A DNA stretch of 64,000 nucleotides from Hippasteria phrygiana (Eukaryota > Echinodermata > Asteroidea > Valvatida > Goniasteridae). The notes beneath the pieces were generated by a model. The model was not told the DNA's origin. It saw nothing but the letters and a program-made list of their open reading frames with translations, and ran no database searches. A program made the translations under genes and the position numbers. Shown here piece by piece: positions 9,207 through 20,700 of the stretch. The DNA is taken from the NCBI GenBank assembly GCA_037893225.1, contig JAZGUH010000158.1:372001-436000 (forward strand), read 5' to 3'. Position 1 is the stretch's first letter; each line of letters begins with the position of its first letter.

Positions 9207-12055
9207 TATTCTTATTTGTCAGTGTTTGGTGGAACTTCTGGCAGTCCAGCAATAAACACAGCATGTTTGTGGTAGCTCGGCAAGCAAGTAATCACAACCG
9301 AACCTCTCATTTTCACGGGGCCAGGGAAATTTATCATCATTGCCATCTTATCAGAAAAAGAAAAAGATCGGGGAGAGAAGAAAAGTAACTATGTCACCTG
9401 AGACTGCACTGTAATTCCAGTGGAGACAGAATTCTTTGGACGTGCTACTCCTATTGCCTCGTAATTTTGTATTTATGAACCCGTAATGGTCTAGACAGGC
9501 TCGGTGATTACCAACACACAGTTAAACACCTCCACTTTTTTTGGGTGGTGTTGACGCCTCGTGCTTGTAATGCGGGCGTCGCACGTTGTTTTGAAATAGT
9601 CCCGGTAATTTGTGTGCGCTCACAAAAGCCCCCCCCCCCCCCCCCCCCTGACTACATAAACTGAGACGCGGCCCCTATTGTCTCTGAGCGGACTTGCGGT
9701 TAAGATTTTAGAATTGTCACGTTTTTTGCCGGTCTCTTGGGGAATCCGCCCACGTCTCAAGCAAACAGTAGACAGATAGCATCGCTCTAGATTCACAGAT
9801 TTCTGGAGGGGGATTGCGATATTAGTTTTTTTGCGGTAAGTAATTGCACCTCCCCTTCTTGATTGTATTTGCGCTAGTGCTGCTATGTCAAGAATGTTAA
9901 ACCCGTTTCTGCACTTTGAGAGTGCCGTTTTTGAAAGTGGGGAAAGAAATTTGAGCAACCCTAGAGTCGTCACTGTGATATATTCTTTTTCAGGTTTTTT
10001 TTTTTTTTTTAAGTGTTTGTTGACAAACTCAGCTGTTATATTGATGATGAGGATGTCATAGTTTAGCTCCAATGGGGGTGCTAAAAATGGGCAGAGTGTA
10101 GAACCTGTTGATTGATCTCAAGTTGGAATGTGAGTTAATGTTAGGAAATGTATAATTTCCTACTGGACGGTTTGCTTTTTGAAGAATCAATTCCAGTTGT
10201 TAGATGTTGCTACTAACATTTGAAATGTCACTTCAGGGCAGCCATATCTACTATTCTCTTGCCTCTGTGACAGCTGAGTGAGGAATATGTGTACGTAGTG
10301 TGCTTGTAATTGGCATTGATTCGATGGGCTGGTTTGAGGGGACATTAGAAGGATTTTTACAATGGACAGACTTGTCTAGTATTGAATTGAAAAGGTGAAA
10401 ATCAAATTTGGGTTCTGTCGACAAATTATTCTGAAGAGTCCATTTTATGTACTGGGCTAATATCAACTCAAAGCTTGAGATCTCGAGTAGTAGTCAGTGG
10501 AACACTAGGTCGTCAGAATTTTTTAAAAACATAAATAGGTCTAATATTGATGAAGGTTAAGAGGGTCTGATGTTTGGATCCTAACAGAAACTTTCTTAAA
10601 GACTAAAATGAGCAGATAGACAAACAGGCCAGTTAGATATCACTTTAGGAGTCCCAGGGGAGCTGTCACATTACTAATGGAAAATTCTAGCAGTGCATTC
10701 AATGTTAAAAAGTAAAAAATAAACAGGATGCTGCTTTGGCAACGTGCAGCTGATTAGGTCATAGCTACTGTTTTCTTTTCTCTGTTGTACTGACTTGTGG
10801 ATCGATTTTCCCATTCTCGTTGCCCGACTGAAAACTCCATCACTTTCTTCCGTGCCTACATAACATGTTATTTTCGTTGTGTTTTTGTACCGCAAAGAGA
10901 GGCTCTTGTTTAATTAAAGTCGGGATAGCTTTTTGTAGACCAAAGCAAATGTCAGATTAATCGGTGTGACGTGTTTTAGCACTGACGTTTGATGGCGGAG
11001 GCAACCCTTGGGTAAATGTCAGGGATAATGACGGACCAGCTAAGGCGTGTTCATCGTCAAATCTCCTCCCGGTAATGGTAATTAGTCAGTGTCAACATGG
11101 CGCGGGGACTCATTACTTAGTCTTGATTAAACCATCAGAAGAGGCTTGAGTGCGTCATTACCTTGCACAATCTTGAAATATTAATAACTCAATGAGTTTC
11201 CTTGTCTTGTTTTGTAGTTAGAGCCTTAATGTTTTTGAGAGGGCAATTGGTAAAAGTTGGCTGTATTGGACCCATTTAATCCATCATCACGCTGTTGCTG
11301 AACTGGGCATTTTATTATTTTGTTTTAATTGAATAGCAAATCAATATTTTAAGATGGAAAATTGGGGTGGCTGAGTGGATCAAAAAAAAAGTTTTAAAAA
11401 AAATTGAAATTTAAAAACATTGCAAATTTTTAATATTATGCCATGTTCAAAGAATTTATTAAATTTTGCAACTTTTTTGGAGAGGCCAAAAACCCAAATC
11501 AAGTTGAAAAAAAAAAGCCACACCCAAAAACTTTTCCATCTGGAAATAAGCAGGGGGGGGGGGGGGGGGGAGGGATTTTATCCGAGTTTGATCGTGCCAT
11601 TTCAGTGCTGAAAGTAAGTAGCCCAATGATGGGTCACGCTAATGTGTTTGTTATTGTAATATTAATATATTACCATGATTTTAATAAAAAATTTGGTTGG
11701 GGGAGTGGCCCCCTTTGGCCACACCCCCTAGAACCAGATCAACTGCATAAACCATAAACGTGTACATAAAAAAGAATAATTCAAATTTGATGCAGTGGAG
11801 AGTGCACACACTCTGGTGTATCGACCTCCAAACGCGGACGTTCTATTGTTCCCTCTTTTGTTTGTACTTTAACTTTTTCGGAAGACTCCCATAGGTTTTG
11901 TACACGATCGCAATCGCGGACGTATTTTGGGAATCGCGGATGATATTGTTCCCTTTGTTAAATACGTCCACGTTTGTTTGGGAGAACGAATGCACTCTAT
12001 TGCACATACTGTTGTACAGTTGAATGTTGACATTTACAGCAAGCTGCAGTGGTGA
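9207..12055. other. no gene seen; homopolymer runs
   Basis: No supported exon. There is a C run at about 9,629-9,648 and a G run near 11,552-11,570. I recognise no protein family in any frame. Confidence 0.4.
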
Positions 12056-12602
12056 CAGGGTTCTCCCCAGGATTTTTCAAAACTGTGGGGGATTTATTTT
12101 GTGGTTGACTGACAATTTGCGAAGCCATGGCGTGGGGTTCGGGGCCTGCCTAAGGGCCCCGAGAAATTTTGGACTTTAGATGCTCTCTGGTGCATTTTAG
12201 AGCATTTCCTGGGCTTTTCAAGTACTTTTTCTCAGGAAAAAACATGAGAGATTTAATTTAGGATTTTTAAATTTAGGATATCAACATTTCATCAAATGAC
12301 CACTTTTCCTTTCTGGACTAGTAATTCTAGTCACAAAATGAGCCATTCCAAGTTTCAGATATGCAACATAAGTCCCCTGCCTCATGTGGTGCTTTCGGCA
12401 CAATGAGCACAGCATTCCTGAAACGTGAATGCAAGTCAATAAAAATAAAGTAGAAAAGAATTGCCAGAGCTTACCCTTTTGGGAGTGCCATAAAGAAAAT
12501 GTTTCATTTTCAAGCTACAATAAAACAAGAATGTTTTGTAATAGGTGTACTGTTTTATGCATGCTATTTAAAAACCCTGAAAATTACAAGAAAAGTACCC
12601 CA

Positions 12603-12770
12603 AAAATTGGCCAGGGGTTCCCCCATGGGCGGTTAGCCCGTTTTTTTATGCCAAAATAATTTTTTTAAATTCATGTGAAAAAGAAAATTGGCCAGGGGTT
12701 CCCCCATGGGCGGTTAGCCCGTTTTTTTTAGAATGCTGTAAATAAATCATTGTGTTGTTTTAAAAAATTC
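12603..12770. repeat. tandem duplication, about 83-bp unit
   Basis: The segment with AATTGGCCAGGGGTTCCCCC and the following GGCGGTTAGCCCG and poly-T occurs twice in a row (12,604 and 12,687). Each copy is followed by an AAATTCATGTGAA(A/C)AA stretch. It lies inside the 12,056-13,645 element. Confidence 0.85.
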
Positions 12771-13545
12771 ATGTGAACAAAATTCAACTAAAATATTGAA
12801 ACTAACGTTAATATTATTAATTTTACAAAATTAGGCCTTTCGTTAAAACATGGAGGAAGGAACCTTCCTCTATGGTTAAAATAGTTTCCATTAAAATCAG
12901 TTGCAAGTAATATGGGTTTCCATGCGCGGCGCGCACGGACCGCTGATGTTATGTATTGGTTTAAAAAAGACCCTATTTTTGATTGCTTTTCCGCCACGCG
13001 CAAGACAAAAACGTGGTGACTTGGCAGCGTCCAACAATCTCGTCCCCATCGTAAATGCCTTTAATACAAAGAACTACGGCCATGAAAAAAAACCTGACGT
13101 GCGTGGGGTCGATCTTGTAAGCACTGCAAATGGTGTAGTGCAAAATTTTAACCCTCATAAAAGTTGCCCCTGCTTAGCGTATTGAGCACACGACCAGCAC
13201 CAAGAGAACACACGCGCGCACGCGCACAGGAAGGTGCGTGCACGAAGAATTGTCCTACAACGGAGGTTCAGATTTGGGGCGACACCGACCACGAGGAACT
13301 CGTGTGTGGTGCCGATACAGTACATACATTGTACATGTATGTACCGTGTGGCCACGCGTTGTGCATGGCGGTGCGATGTGTACGTATCTGCACGGTGTAC
13401 GTCGTGTACGACACGGAACATGTAGGAAGATTTACTGCTTTTTCGTCTAGATTTCGGCGGACATGTAAAATTGCAAACTAGGCCTTACGCCATGCAATGG
13501 ACCTGCATCATGTAAGATAATACTGAGCCGTACTATTGTGCGTAT

Positions 13546-13620
13546 CGGGGATGAAAAAATGGGTATCGGCGGTTTTTTTTGCGTATCGGGCAGAAATAAT
13601 TGCGTATTGGGCCGATACGC
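13546..13620. repeat. GCGTATCGGG word array
   Basis: Four or five spaced copies of G(C/G)GTATCGG(G/C), the last as the inverted CCGATACGC. It lies just inside the right end of the 12,056-13,645 element, so it is a candidate subterminal transposase-binding array. Confidence 0.6.
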
Positions 13621-13650
13621 AAGTTTGTACGTGAGGAGAACCCTGGGTGA

Positions 13651-14647
13651 TATTCAAGCAAAGTGTTAACACAGCCAGGAGGTTTTGACAATTAAACATT
13701 ATTTTGATTTCTGTGAACAGAGGTAGTCACTCCTGTAGTGCAATGTTTTAAATGGAGGATCCACCTGGATCCATGTGGGTTTGATGAATCTGTCTTTCAT
13801 GGGTGCACTGCACTAAACTGATCACCATAAATTGTAAAGCTACAACTTTTTTTGAATAATAAATTGTTGGGGTCATGCAATTGATAGATTGTGCAATTAT
13901 GATCAGCTATCATAAGCTCGGGGTTCTGTGCTTCAACTTTTGTGAAGACTTTATAAATTTTGGCTTTAAAATTTGTCTTATTTGGCTTGGCAAGTGGAGG
14001 GATGCTTTATGAAAAATGGCAGCTAGCCGGTTTGGGAAAAACCACATTTTCAGGGGTGGTACTTTGGGGATAATTAGCAAAAATTCTCAACAGCTGACCT
14101 GCCAAAAATTGAAAAGAATTTGACGGATTAAGATTTAAACTATAATTTTCAGTATTGTCACAAAAACTGAGAGACTCCTGGATAAGGATTTGTTCACTGT
14201 GAAGTTAGTGGATTTTACACTAAGGTCAATGGGAGTTTATTTTAGTGTGGTGCACCCATTACAGGGGAGAAATAATGGACAGCGCCCTCTCTTGGTGGAC
14301 ATTGGGAAAGAGTATAATTTGGCTTTGCATGTAGTTGGCGTTTCATGTAGTTGTTACTACCAGGTAGTGTAGCAACTAGCAAGAATATCACTCAAAAATA
14401 ATAAAGTGAAAGGATGTACTCATGAGTAAGCAAGAATCATATTGTATTAGAAAAACTGGATATCCCGTTTCTGTGACTCTTGTATCAGACACTAATATAT
14501 CCCCCTGTTAACAAATTGTGCCTCTAGAGTTGACATTGCGGGATATCAGACACTGATGTCAACTTTAGAGGCACAAGTTGTCACAGGGGGACAGATGCAG
14601 TGAGAATATTTTCACCTTACTTATTGGTCTCTGTGTTCTTTTATCAG
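13651..14647. other. sequence upstream of first visible MICU exon
   Basis: No additional exon is seen. In MICU genes the next upstream exon encodes a segment around an MTPxDF motif. I could not find such a motif anywhere from 1 to 14,647, so it probably lies before the window. Confidence 0.4.
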
Positions 14648-14758
14648 CTCGGATTGGACGTTTCAGACTTGGGCAGGAGAAGGTGAAATTGATGCTGAAT
14701 AACACACCACCCAAGAAAAAGGGATCTGCGCAACTATTTAGATCTATCATGGACAGAG
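14648..14758 (+). CDS. MICU3: MICU3-like exon a (linker before EF-hand 1)
   Basis: The acceptor TTTTATCAG and the donor G|gtatat bound 111 bp. The peptide includes [23 protein letters not shown], which aligns with the MLxxTPPxWKGSSKLFRNL region of vertebrate MICU3. The exon begins with two bases of a split codon and ends with one base (G). That base joins GA of the next exon to make the glycine before IISYTEY. Confidence 0.85.
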
Positions 14759-17700
14759 GTATATTGAATTGCCATTTTAAGAGCAAAAATTTAGTTTTCA
14801 ATGGCATGGTTTACGTTGTCCTTTCTTGCCTTATGGACAATATAGAAGTCTTCATTGACAACAACTTACCCTCCTCTAGACCTACATGTGCTTGTTTTAT
14901 CACTTGTACTTGTTGATCATGGACCTACCAGCCAAGTGACCTGCCGTGATGTCACTGCATTTTACCAGAGTCTCAGTGGTGAAGCTTAGAGGGCAATCTA
15001 GGCCAGTTCCCTTTTCCCTTGTTTGTGCTTTTAGGAACAAAGTTTCACATACTGGCCTGTTTGCATGACTTTTTTCCCCTTGGCTTTGCATTTTGTGTAA
15101 AAAAAATTTGAAAATCTGTCTGCCCGACACCCCCCCCCCCCTAAAAAAATATATAAATAAATAGAAACACAACAAATATCATTCTGCCCCTGAAGGGTCT
15201 GCTTGATGGGATCTACTTTACAGGCTGATCCATTAATTAAGCCCCACAACTATGGTCCAACAAAAGTCTGACCAAAGTGACGGAGGTGTGGCATGCACGG
15301 CTGTGATTAGCCAATGCCTCAAAGGGCAGTGCTTAACAGATTGGTCTATTAATATAGTGGCTGCATTCGTGTCATGAAGTTCATAGATTGTTTGGCATAC
15401 TGTCAACATTTCTTTTGATAGAGCTCTGAGAAGGATACTTGTGTGTGACATGATTTTGCATCCGCATTATTCAATCTGTAGACTCTTGACACCGTGAAAA
15501 AAATTACCGTATTTAACAATGAATTGGTGGGTTTATTTATCAGAAGAAGGGCTCTTTCCATCAGAGTATTGTGATTTTGACAAAACACAAAACAAAACAA
15601 CAATGACAGGCCCCTCTCCCCCCCCCCCCCCTGCCCCTAAAAAATAGAATGTAGCCAACCTTTATTATGATGATCATTTTTTGTTTTTGTTTTAGTGTTT
15701 TTATCATTGTCTCTTCTGGCATTTTTGCTTTACACTCGATAATACCGTGGTTACTAGCTTGACCCAGATCAAGCCAAGCCTGAAACTCTCAACAGAGGGC
15801 GCTCTTGACTGCAAGAGGCTGATGTCTGAAATTGTTTGCAAAGATTCCACAATAAATTGTGACCTGGCAAAGTAGCAGAAGTTAAAATTGAGATTATGGT
15901 ATTTTCTGAAACAAACCCAAAACATTTGATAAGCTTTATTAATGTAATGTATTGTCTGTTGCTGTAGCTCATTCCTTGGCCCTGCTATGGACTTCTTGCA
16001 CAAGTACCCCCTCAGCGGCGCAAAAGCGAGAGTTGGGGGCAGTGTTGGAGGTCTCGAGACCGGCCTCGGCCTCGAGGCCGATTTTTATGGCCTCGGGCTC
16101 GGCCTTGGCCTCGGAGTGCAAGGCCTTGGCCTCGGCCTCGGCCTCGGAGCCTTCCGGACTCGAAGATCTGGTCGAGGCCGGCTCGAGGCCGCCCACTTTG
16201 ACCAATTTTCCCACCAATTCAGATGTGTTTTCTGTTTCAATTAATTTAAATTGTTTACCTCATGAAACTTTCGAGAAGCTGCCACAGTGAGTTCCGTGAA
16301 ACGAAATAAAGTTTCAAGCAGATACGCACGAATTAATGAACTGGTATTTGCATTATTGCACGATGGAGCTATAGATAGCTCCCCGATTGCACGTACTACG
16401 TACGTACATTATATGTATTATCTTCTTGTAGAACCAGTCTACTCCTGGTAATAGACTACGTGTAGTTCCTGGTCCAGCACTTCACTCGCCCCATGAACTG
16501 CCATTATTGTGTTACACGTACTCAGGTAGCATCTAATATTTGTGTTAGATAATCTGTCTACTCCCGCTATAGACTGGTTCCTGGTCCACCACTCGGCCCT
16601 GAACGAGTGAACGTTAAAGCGATAATCATAATGGCCGGCAGTGAAGTTGAGGGAACCAACCTGTTATTCACGCGTGCTCGCGCAACGCGAAGCCTGTCAC
16701 ATGTCTACTAGTCTATGTACCCATAACTGCATGCCCTTGCAAAGACTGTCCTCTCTGTTCCAGCTAGTCTTGGTTCAAAGACGTTACTATTGTACTTTTG
16801 TACTTTCGCAGTTGCAATGCACAGGCAGCACGATCAGGTACAGTGTAGTTGCAATAGGCCGACAGCGCGATAAGATTTTGGATCTGTAGTAAAGTCTTGG
16901 ATAAGTTGGCATTTCGGGGGCGCGACCAGACTGTGGACTGTGATAATGATGGACGGTTATGCAATAGACCGATCCAGTGAGCGTCGCCTGATGGTGTTCT
17001 GACCAATAACATTCGTGGTTTATGTCCGACATGCGTGCACGCGCATGTGACGCGCGCAGCTGCAGATCAATCTTCATGATGCCTCGTCATGTCCTATGTA
17101 TTTGCATGTAATGAATAATTTATGATAAGGCTCAAACTCGGTCACTGATTGGATCCCTCGGAAAAGCGAGGGAGTATCATCGAAAAGTAAAGACAAAGTT
17201 AAGAATTGCCTGCCAACTTATCCAAGACCCTTGTGGCGATCCAAAATCGTGCACGTTTGACAAACACCGGCTGCGGATTCGGCTGCATTTTGTAAACTAC
17301 GCACGTACGAAGCCGGGATTTCGAGGACACAACGTTAGTGAATCTGGCGCGCGGGCGCTCCGAAAAAACAACACAAGGGTCTTCGGCCCAAGACTATGTT
17401 CCAGCCAGCAGTGCTCCAGTGGAGCGCATTTTTTACAAAGCTATCCCAATAGATGCTGGAGACCCTTATGTTCTTGAAATGCAATAAACATATCCTTTAA
17501 GGAACCTGCCATTGACGTGACTTGAAAATAAAATAAAAAATCCAACAATGAAGGTAGTGTACACGATTGGTAATCCTCTAATTTGTTTTTACTGAATTAT
17601 TACGAAATACCTTACTAGCCTGTAAGTTAATAGTAGTCTCAATCATCGTGTGAAATGATAGCACCAGGTGTGCTGTCGTTGTCAAGAAAAGTGGAAATTT

Positions 17701-20700
17701 ATATTGTTTTCAATCCTTGGAAAACTGCCCTGTAGGCTTTAGTCAAGGCGCGCGTGGCTACCCGGACGAGTGGCGCGCCCCGGACATGCTGGCATTCGGG
17801 GCGCGTCACGTGTCCAGGTAGCCACGCGCGTCTTGTTGACTAAAGGCTATCATCCGCCCGATGGTTGAAAACGAGCGCCGTTTTTCTCTCGTTTTTCTCG
17901 CCATCCAACAACGCAAAACTTTGAACAGGTCAGTGGAACGATATTTCCTATAAAATACTAACCCCCAAATCCGCCCATTTCTGAAAATTGCAACAATGAC
18001 CAATCATACACACTGCCTTTAACCTTGATTGAGTGGATTATTAGTTTATTACGTGTTTAGTAACCGGCCTCGGCCTCGGCCTCGGCCTCGGACGTTGTGG
18101 CCTCGGCCTTGGCCTCGGACGTTGTGGCCTCGGCCTCGGCCTCGGAGGTTGTGGCCTCGGTCTTGGCCTCGGCCTCGGAGGTTGTGGCCTTGACTACAAC
18201 ACTGGTTGGGGGTGGCACTCGACGCCATCTTGCCTGACTGCAATTTGTGCGGTGCAGGCCATCAATGCGGCGCCGGCGCGTGCCTTGTAATATGTTTCCA
18301 TCATAGAGCTATATTAAATTAATTTAATATAGCTCTATGGTTTCGATCCTTCTCCGGGCAATTCACTGCATTGTTAAAACAAACTGGTTCTTCTCGGAAC
18401 CACACAACTTATTAAAAAGAGATCAATTTCACATGGTGATACTGCAAACCCTCTTTACTTTAAACCATCGTTCTTGTCTATTTTGACCAATTTGAAAATG
18501 AAGAATTAAAGAAAAAAAGTCTTCCACTTTTTCCAAAACTTCGTTTGAAAGTGCACACAACGCAGTCGCGTCACGTTCGTTCTTTACTCTCTAATGAAAC
18601 GCGCACGCAGGACGGCGTTTAGACGTGGTGTATTCAGTCTTTATAATGGAGATCAATGGGCCCGCCCACGGGATACCGTTGCTATGTGAAAAAGCGCCCT
18701 CTTTTGGTCGCGCACGGAGCCCATATCCTTTTAAAGTTGTTGTCTTGATGATCACCTGTTATAAAGAATTGCATTCAGTTTTTAAAATTTTGGGATATGA
18801 TAGAATAGGCCTAGAGTGTTTTAGAATGTAAAAATGTTCAAATCCCAAATTTGATTTTTCAGTGAAAAAATTGTTGTTTCTGCTTGTAAATCAGAAAGCT
18901 GTAATGTGACCTTCCACTCATTTCATGTAGGTAGGTCATGTTTGTTATAAATTGGTTCAGCTGTGTGAAAAGTAGGCTTCTGACAGCAATAGAAAAATGT
19001 TGTACATTCAAATTGTATTTTAAAAATTCTGATTGCCTAAAAATCTCAGAATCTCTTTTTAACACCACCACTTCACATCTGGGACTTAACTACACCCTAT
19101 GCCTGGTTTAAAAATTTATTTCCAGGCCTAAAAAAACCAAACATTTATGTCACCTTTTCAAAAACATTTTACCACCCCAAAAAAATAATATCCAAAATGT
19201 GCAACTTTTGCTCCCTCTGGACCCAAAACTTGAATATGCAACCCTTAGAAAGCATTCTCACATGAGGTTATTTTAAAACATCAAATATTCACATATTTCT
19301 TGTTTTTTGTGTTAAACTACACACAGGAATCATCTCCTACACCGAATACCTCTTTCTACTTTGCATCTTGACAAGTAAGTGTTTGATTTAAGGGTTAGGC
19401 AGGGCATCCTAATTAAACAGGCAGTAGTGATGGTGGTACCACTGTTTTCTGAGAGGTACTGCATACTTTGCTTTGCATCTGGCTTTTGAATAGAAATCCC
19501 AACTTGTCGAACAGCAGAGTAATAAACAAGTACAAATTAAGCAGAGAACTCATTCTTCTTTAGCTACATGTAACCCTAACCTTCCCAAATCCTCCAAAAT
19601 CCTCTTTGCCAAAAGGAGGAATTTTGAGGATTGAGGGTCTTTGGAAGTTGAAGCATCAGAGGATTTTGCAGGATTGAGGGCACAAGAGGATTTTGCCTCT
19701 GGAGGAAAATGGAATATCCAGGTCATCAGGCCCAATCTGATGCTGGTTGATTTTGGAGGATTGAGGTTACTTAGGGTGTTTACAAAAACCCCTAGAGGAT
19801 TTTGGAGGATTCATGCAATGTTCCCCATAAGAGGATTTTAGAGGATTCAGGTTACATGCAGATTGAACACTTTGAAATCCGAAGATGTTGGAGGATTCAG
19901 GTTACTTGGAGAAAAAATGGTGGAGGGAGTTAGGAATAGTAATGTAGTATTCTGTGACAAAACTGCCCATGCTTAATAGTCACAAATCAAAAATGAGGTC
20001 ATTTTCAGAGCCACATAGTGGGTTCCAGTACCTAAAAAAAACAAAAACCATTGGGTACCGCTAATAATACCATGTGTTTAATAAGGATGCTCTCCCTTAT
20101 ATTGCTAGGCATTGGTGCACCAATACCTCTTTTAGTATAGCTGCAGCAGTATACCGTTTGAGGTTCATGATTTTGATGACAGTTTGGTTCACACCAACCC
20201 ATTTGTTTGATATTGAAAAATGAAAATCGTTTCACTGTAAGATCTGATTTATATCCTAGTCTTTTAAATGGGTTGTCAGGCTAGGCTTAACATCTTGTAC
20301 CAAAGCCTTAACTTGTTGCATTCACGATTGTATTCATCTTGGCCTAGTCTGTCTGTAACATTTCTCATTTTAAAAACTGTTTCATCTAAATAGTCAGTTA
20401 TTGGTTGAACCTTTTTTAGGTTGTTAATAATGCCTTTTCCTTTATACCTTGTTTAATGTGATTAATCCATAGACTATTATTTTTTAATACAGGGCCCTTT
20501 AGGATAGCAGTGTCTTAAATGAAGACATTTGTAGATTCCCATTTAACCCCTTGAGCACGGTATTTTACGGGAGACGTCGGTATTTTACGGGAGACGTCGG
20601 GGTGTCGCGGCAGTTCTGGCAGCCAAGCGAACCGCTACAATGGTGTTTGTGCAGTCGAGCGTAACATGAACAATAATCCAACAATGGATTGAAACTGCAC

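Larger units (their letters stand above)
12056..13645. mobile_element. 1.6-kb TIR element with 5-bp target duplication
   Basis: The left end CAGGGTTCTCCCC is mirrored by GAGGAGAACCCTG at the right. The pentamer GGTGA flanks both sides (12,051-12,055 and 13,646-13,650). Inside are a tandem duplication, a CpG-rich centre (about 12,915-13,430), and a GCGTATCGGG word array near the right end. No transposase frame is seen, so it is non-autonomous or decayed. A CAGGG terminus with a 5-bp duplication suggests a hAT-related group, but this is only an inference. Confidence 0.6.
16040..18204. mobile_element. hAT-like element 1 with CCTCGG word arrays
   Basis: It starts CAGTGTTGGAGG and ends CTACAACACTG. 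A perfect 8-bp target duplication GTTGGGGG lies at 16,032-16,039 and 18,205-18,212. Both ends carry hexamer arrays of CCTCGG/GGCCTC (about 16,063-16,195 and 18,064-18,190). The interior has no transposase frame. An unoccupied relative of the target site is present at 59,420-59,480, where GCGAGTTGGGGGG runs straight on to TCGACGCC. This confirms the insertion boundaries. Confidence 0.9.
14759..19326 (+). other. MICU3-like intron a
   Basis: A 4.6-kb intron. It contains a repeat carrying an ATG-led HKYPLSG frame (about 15,930-16,039), interrupted by a 2.2-kb hAT-like element that itself holds a nested element. It also contains a perfect 38-bp palindrome near 18,302-18,340, and C runs near 15,131 and 15,620. 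The segments 14,759-15,930 and 18,341-19,326 show nothing else I can support. Confidence 0.7.

Noticed and set aside
8605..9275. Long proline-rich and glycine-rich frames on both strands
   Set aside because: They are translations of a 14-bp minisatellite in several frames at once; composition and periodicity explain them completely.
13155..13481. Overlapping 60-105-codon frames in a CpG-rich segment
   Set aside because: They lie inside the CAGGG-ended element, overlap in multiple frames, and show no domain-like sequence.
16040..18204. An autonomous transposase inside hAT-like element 1
   Set aside because: The 2.2-kb length is suggestive, but no frame in the interior shows a transposase motif and half of it is a nested MITE.
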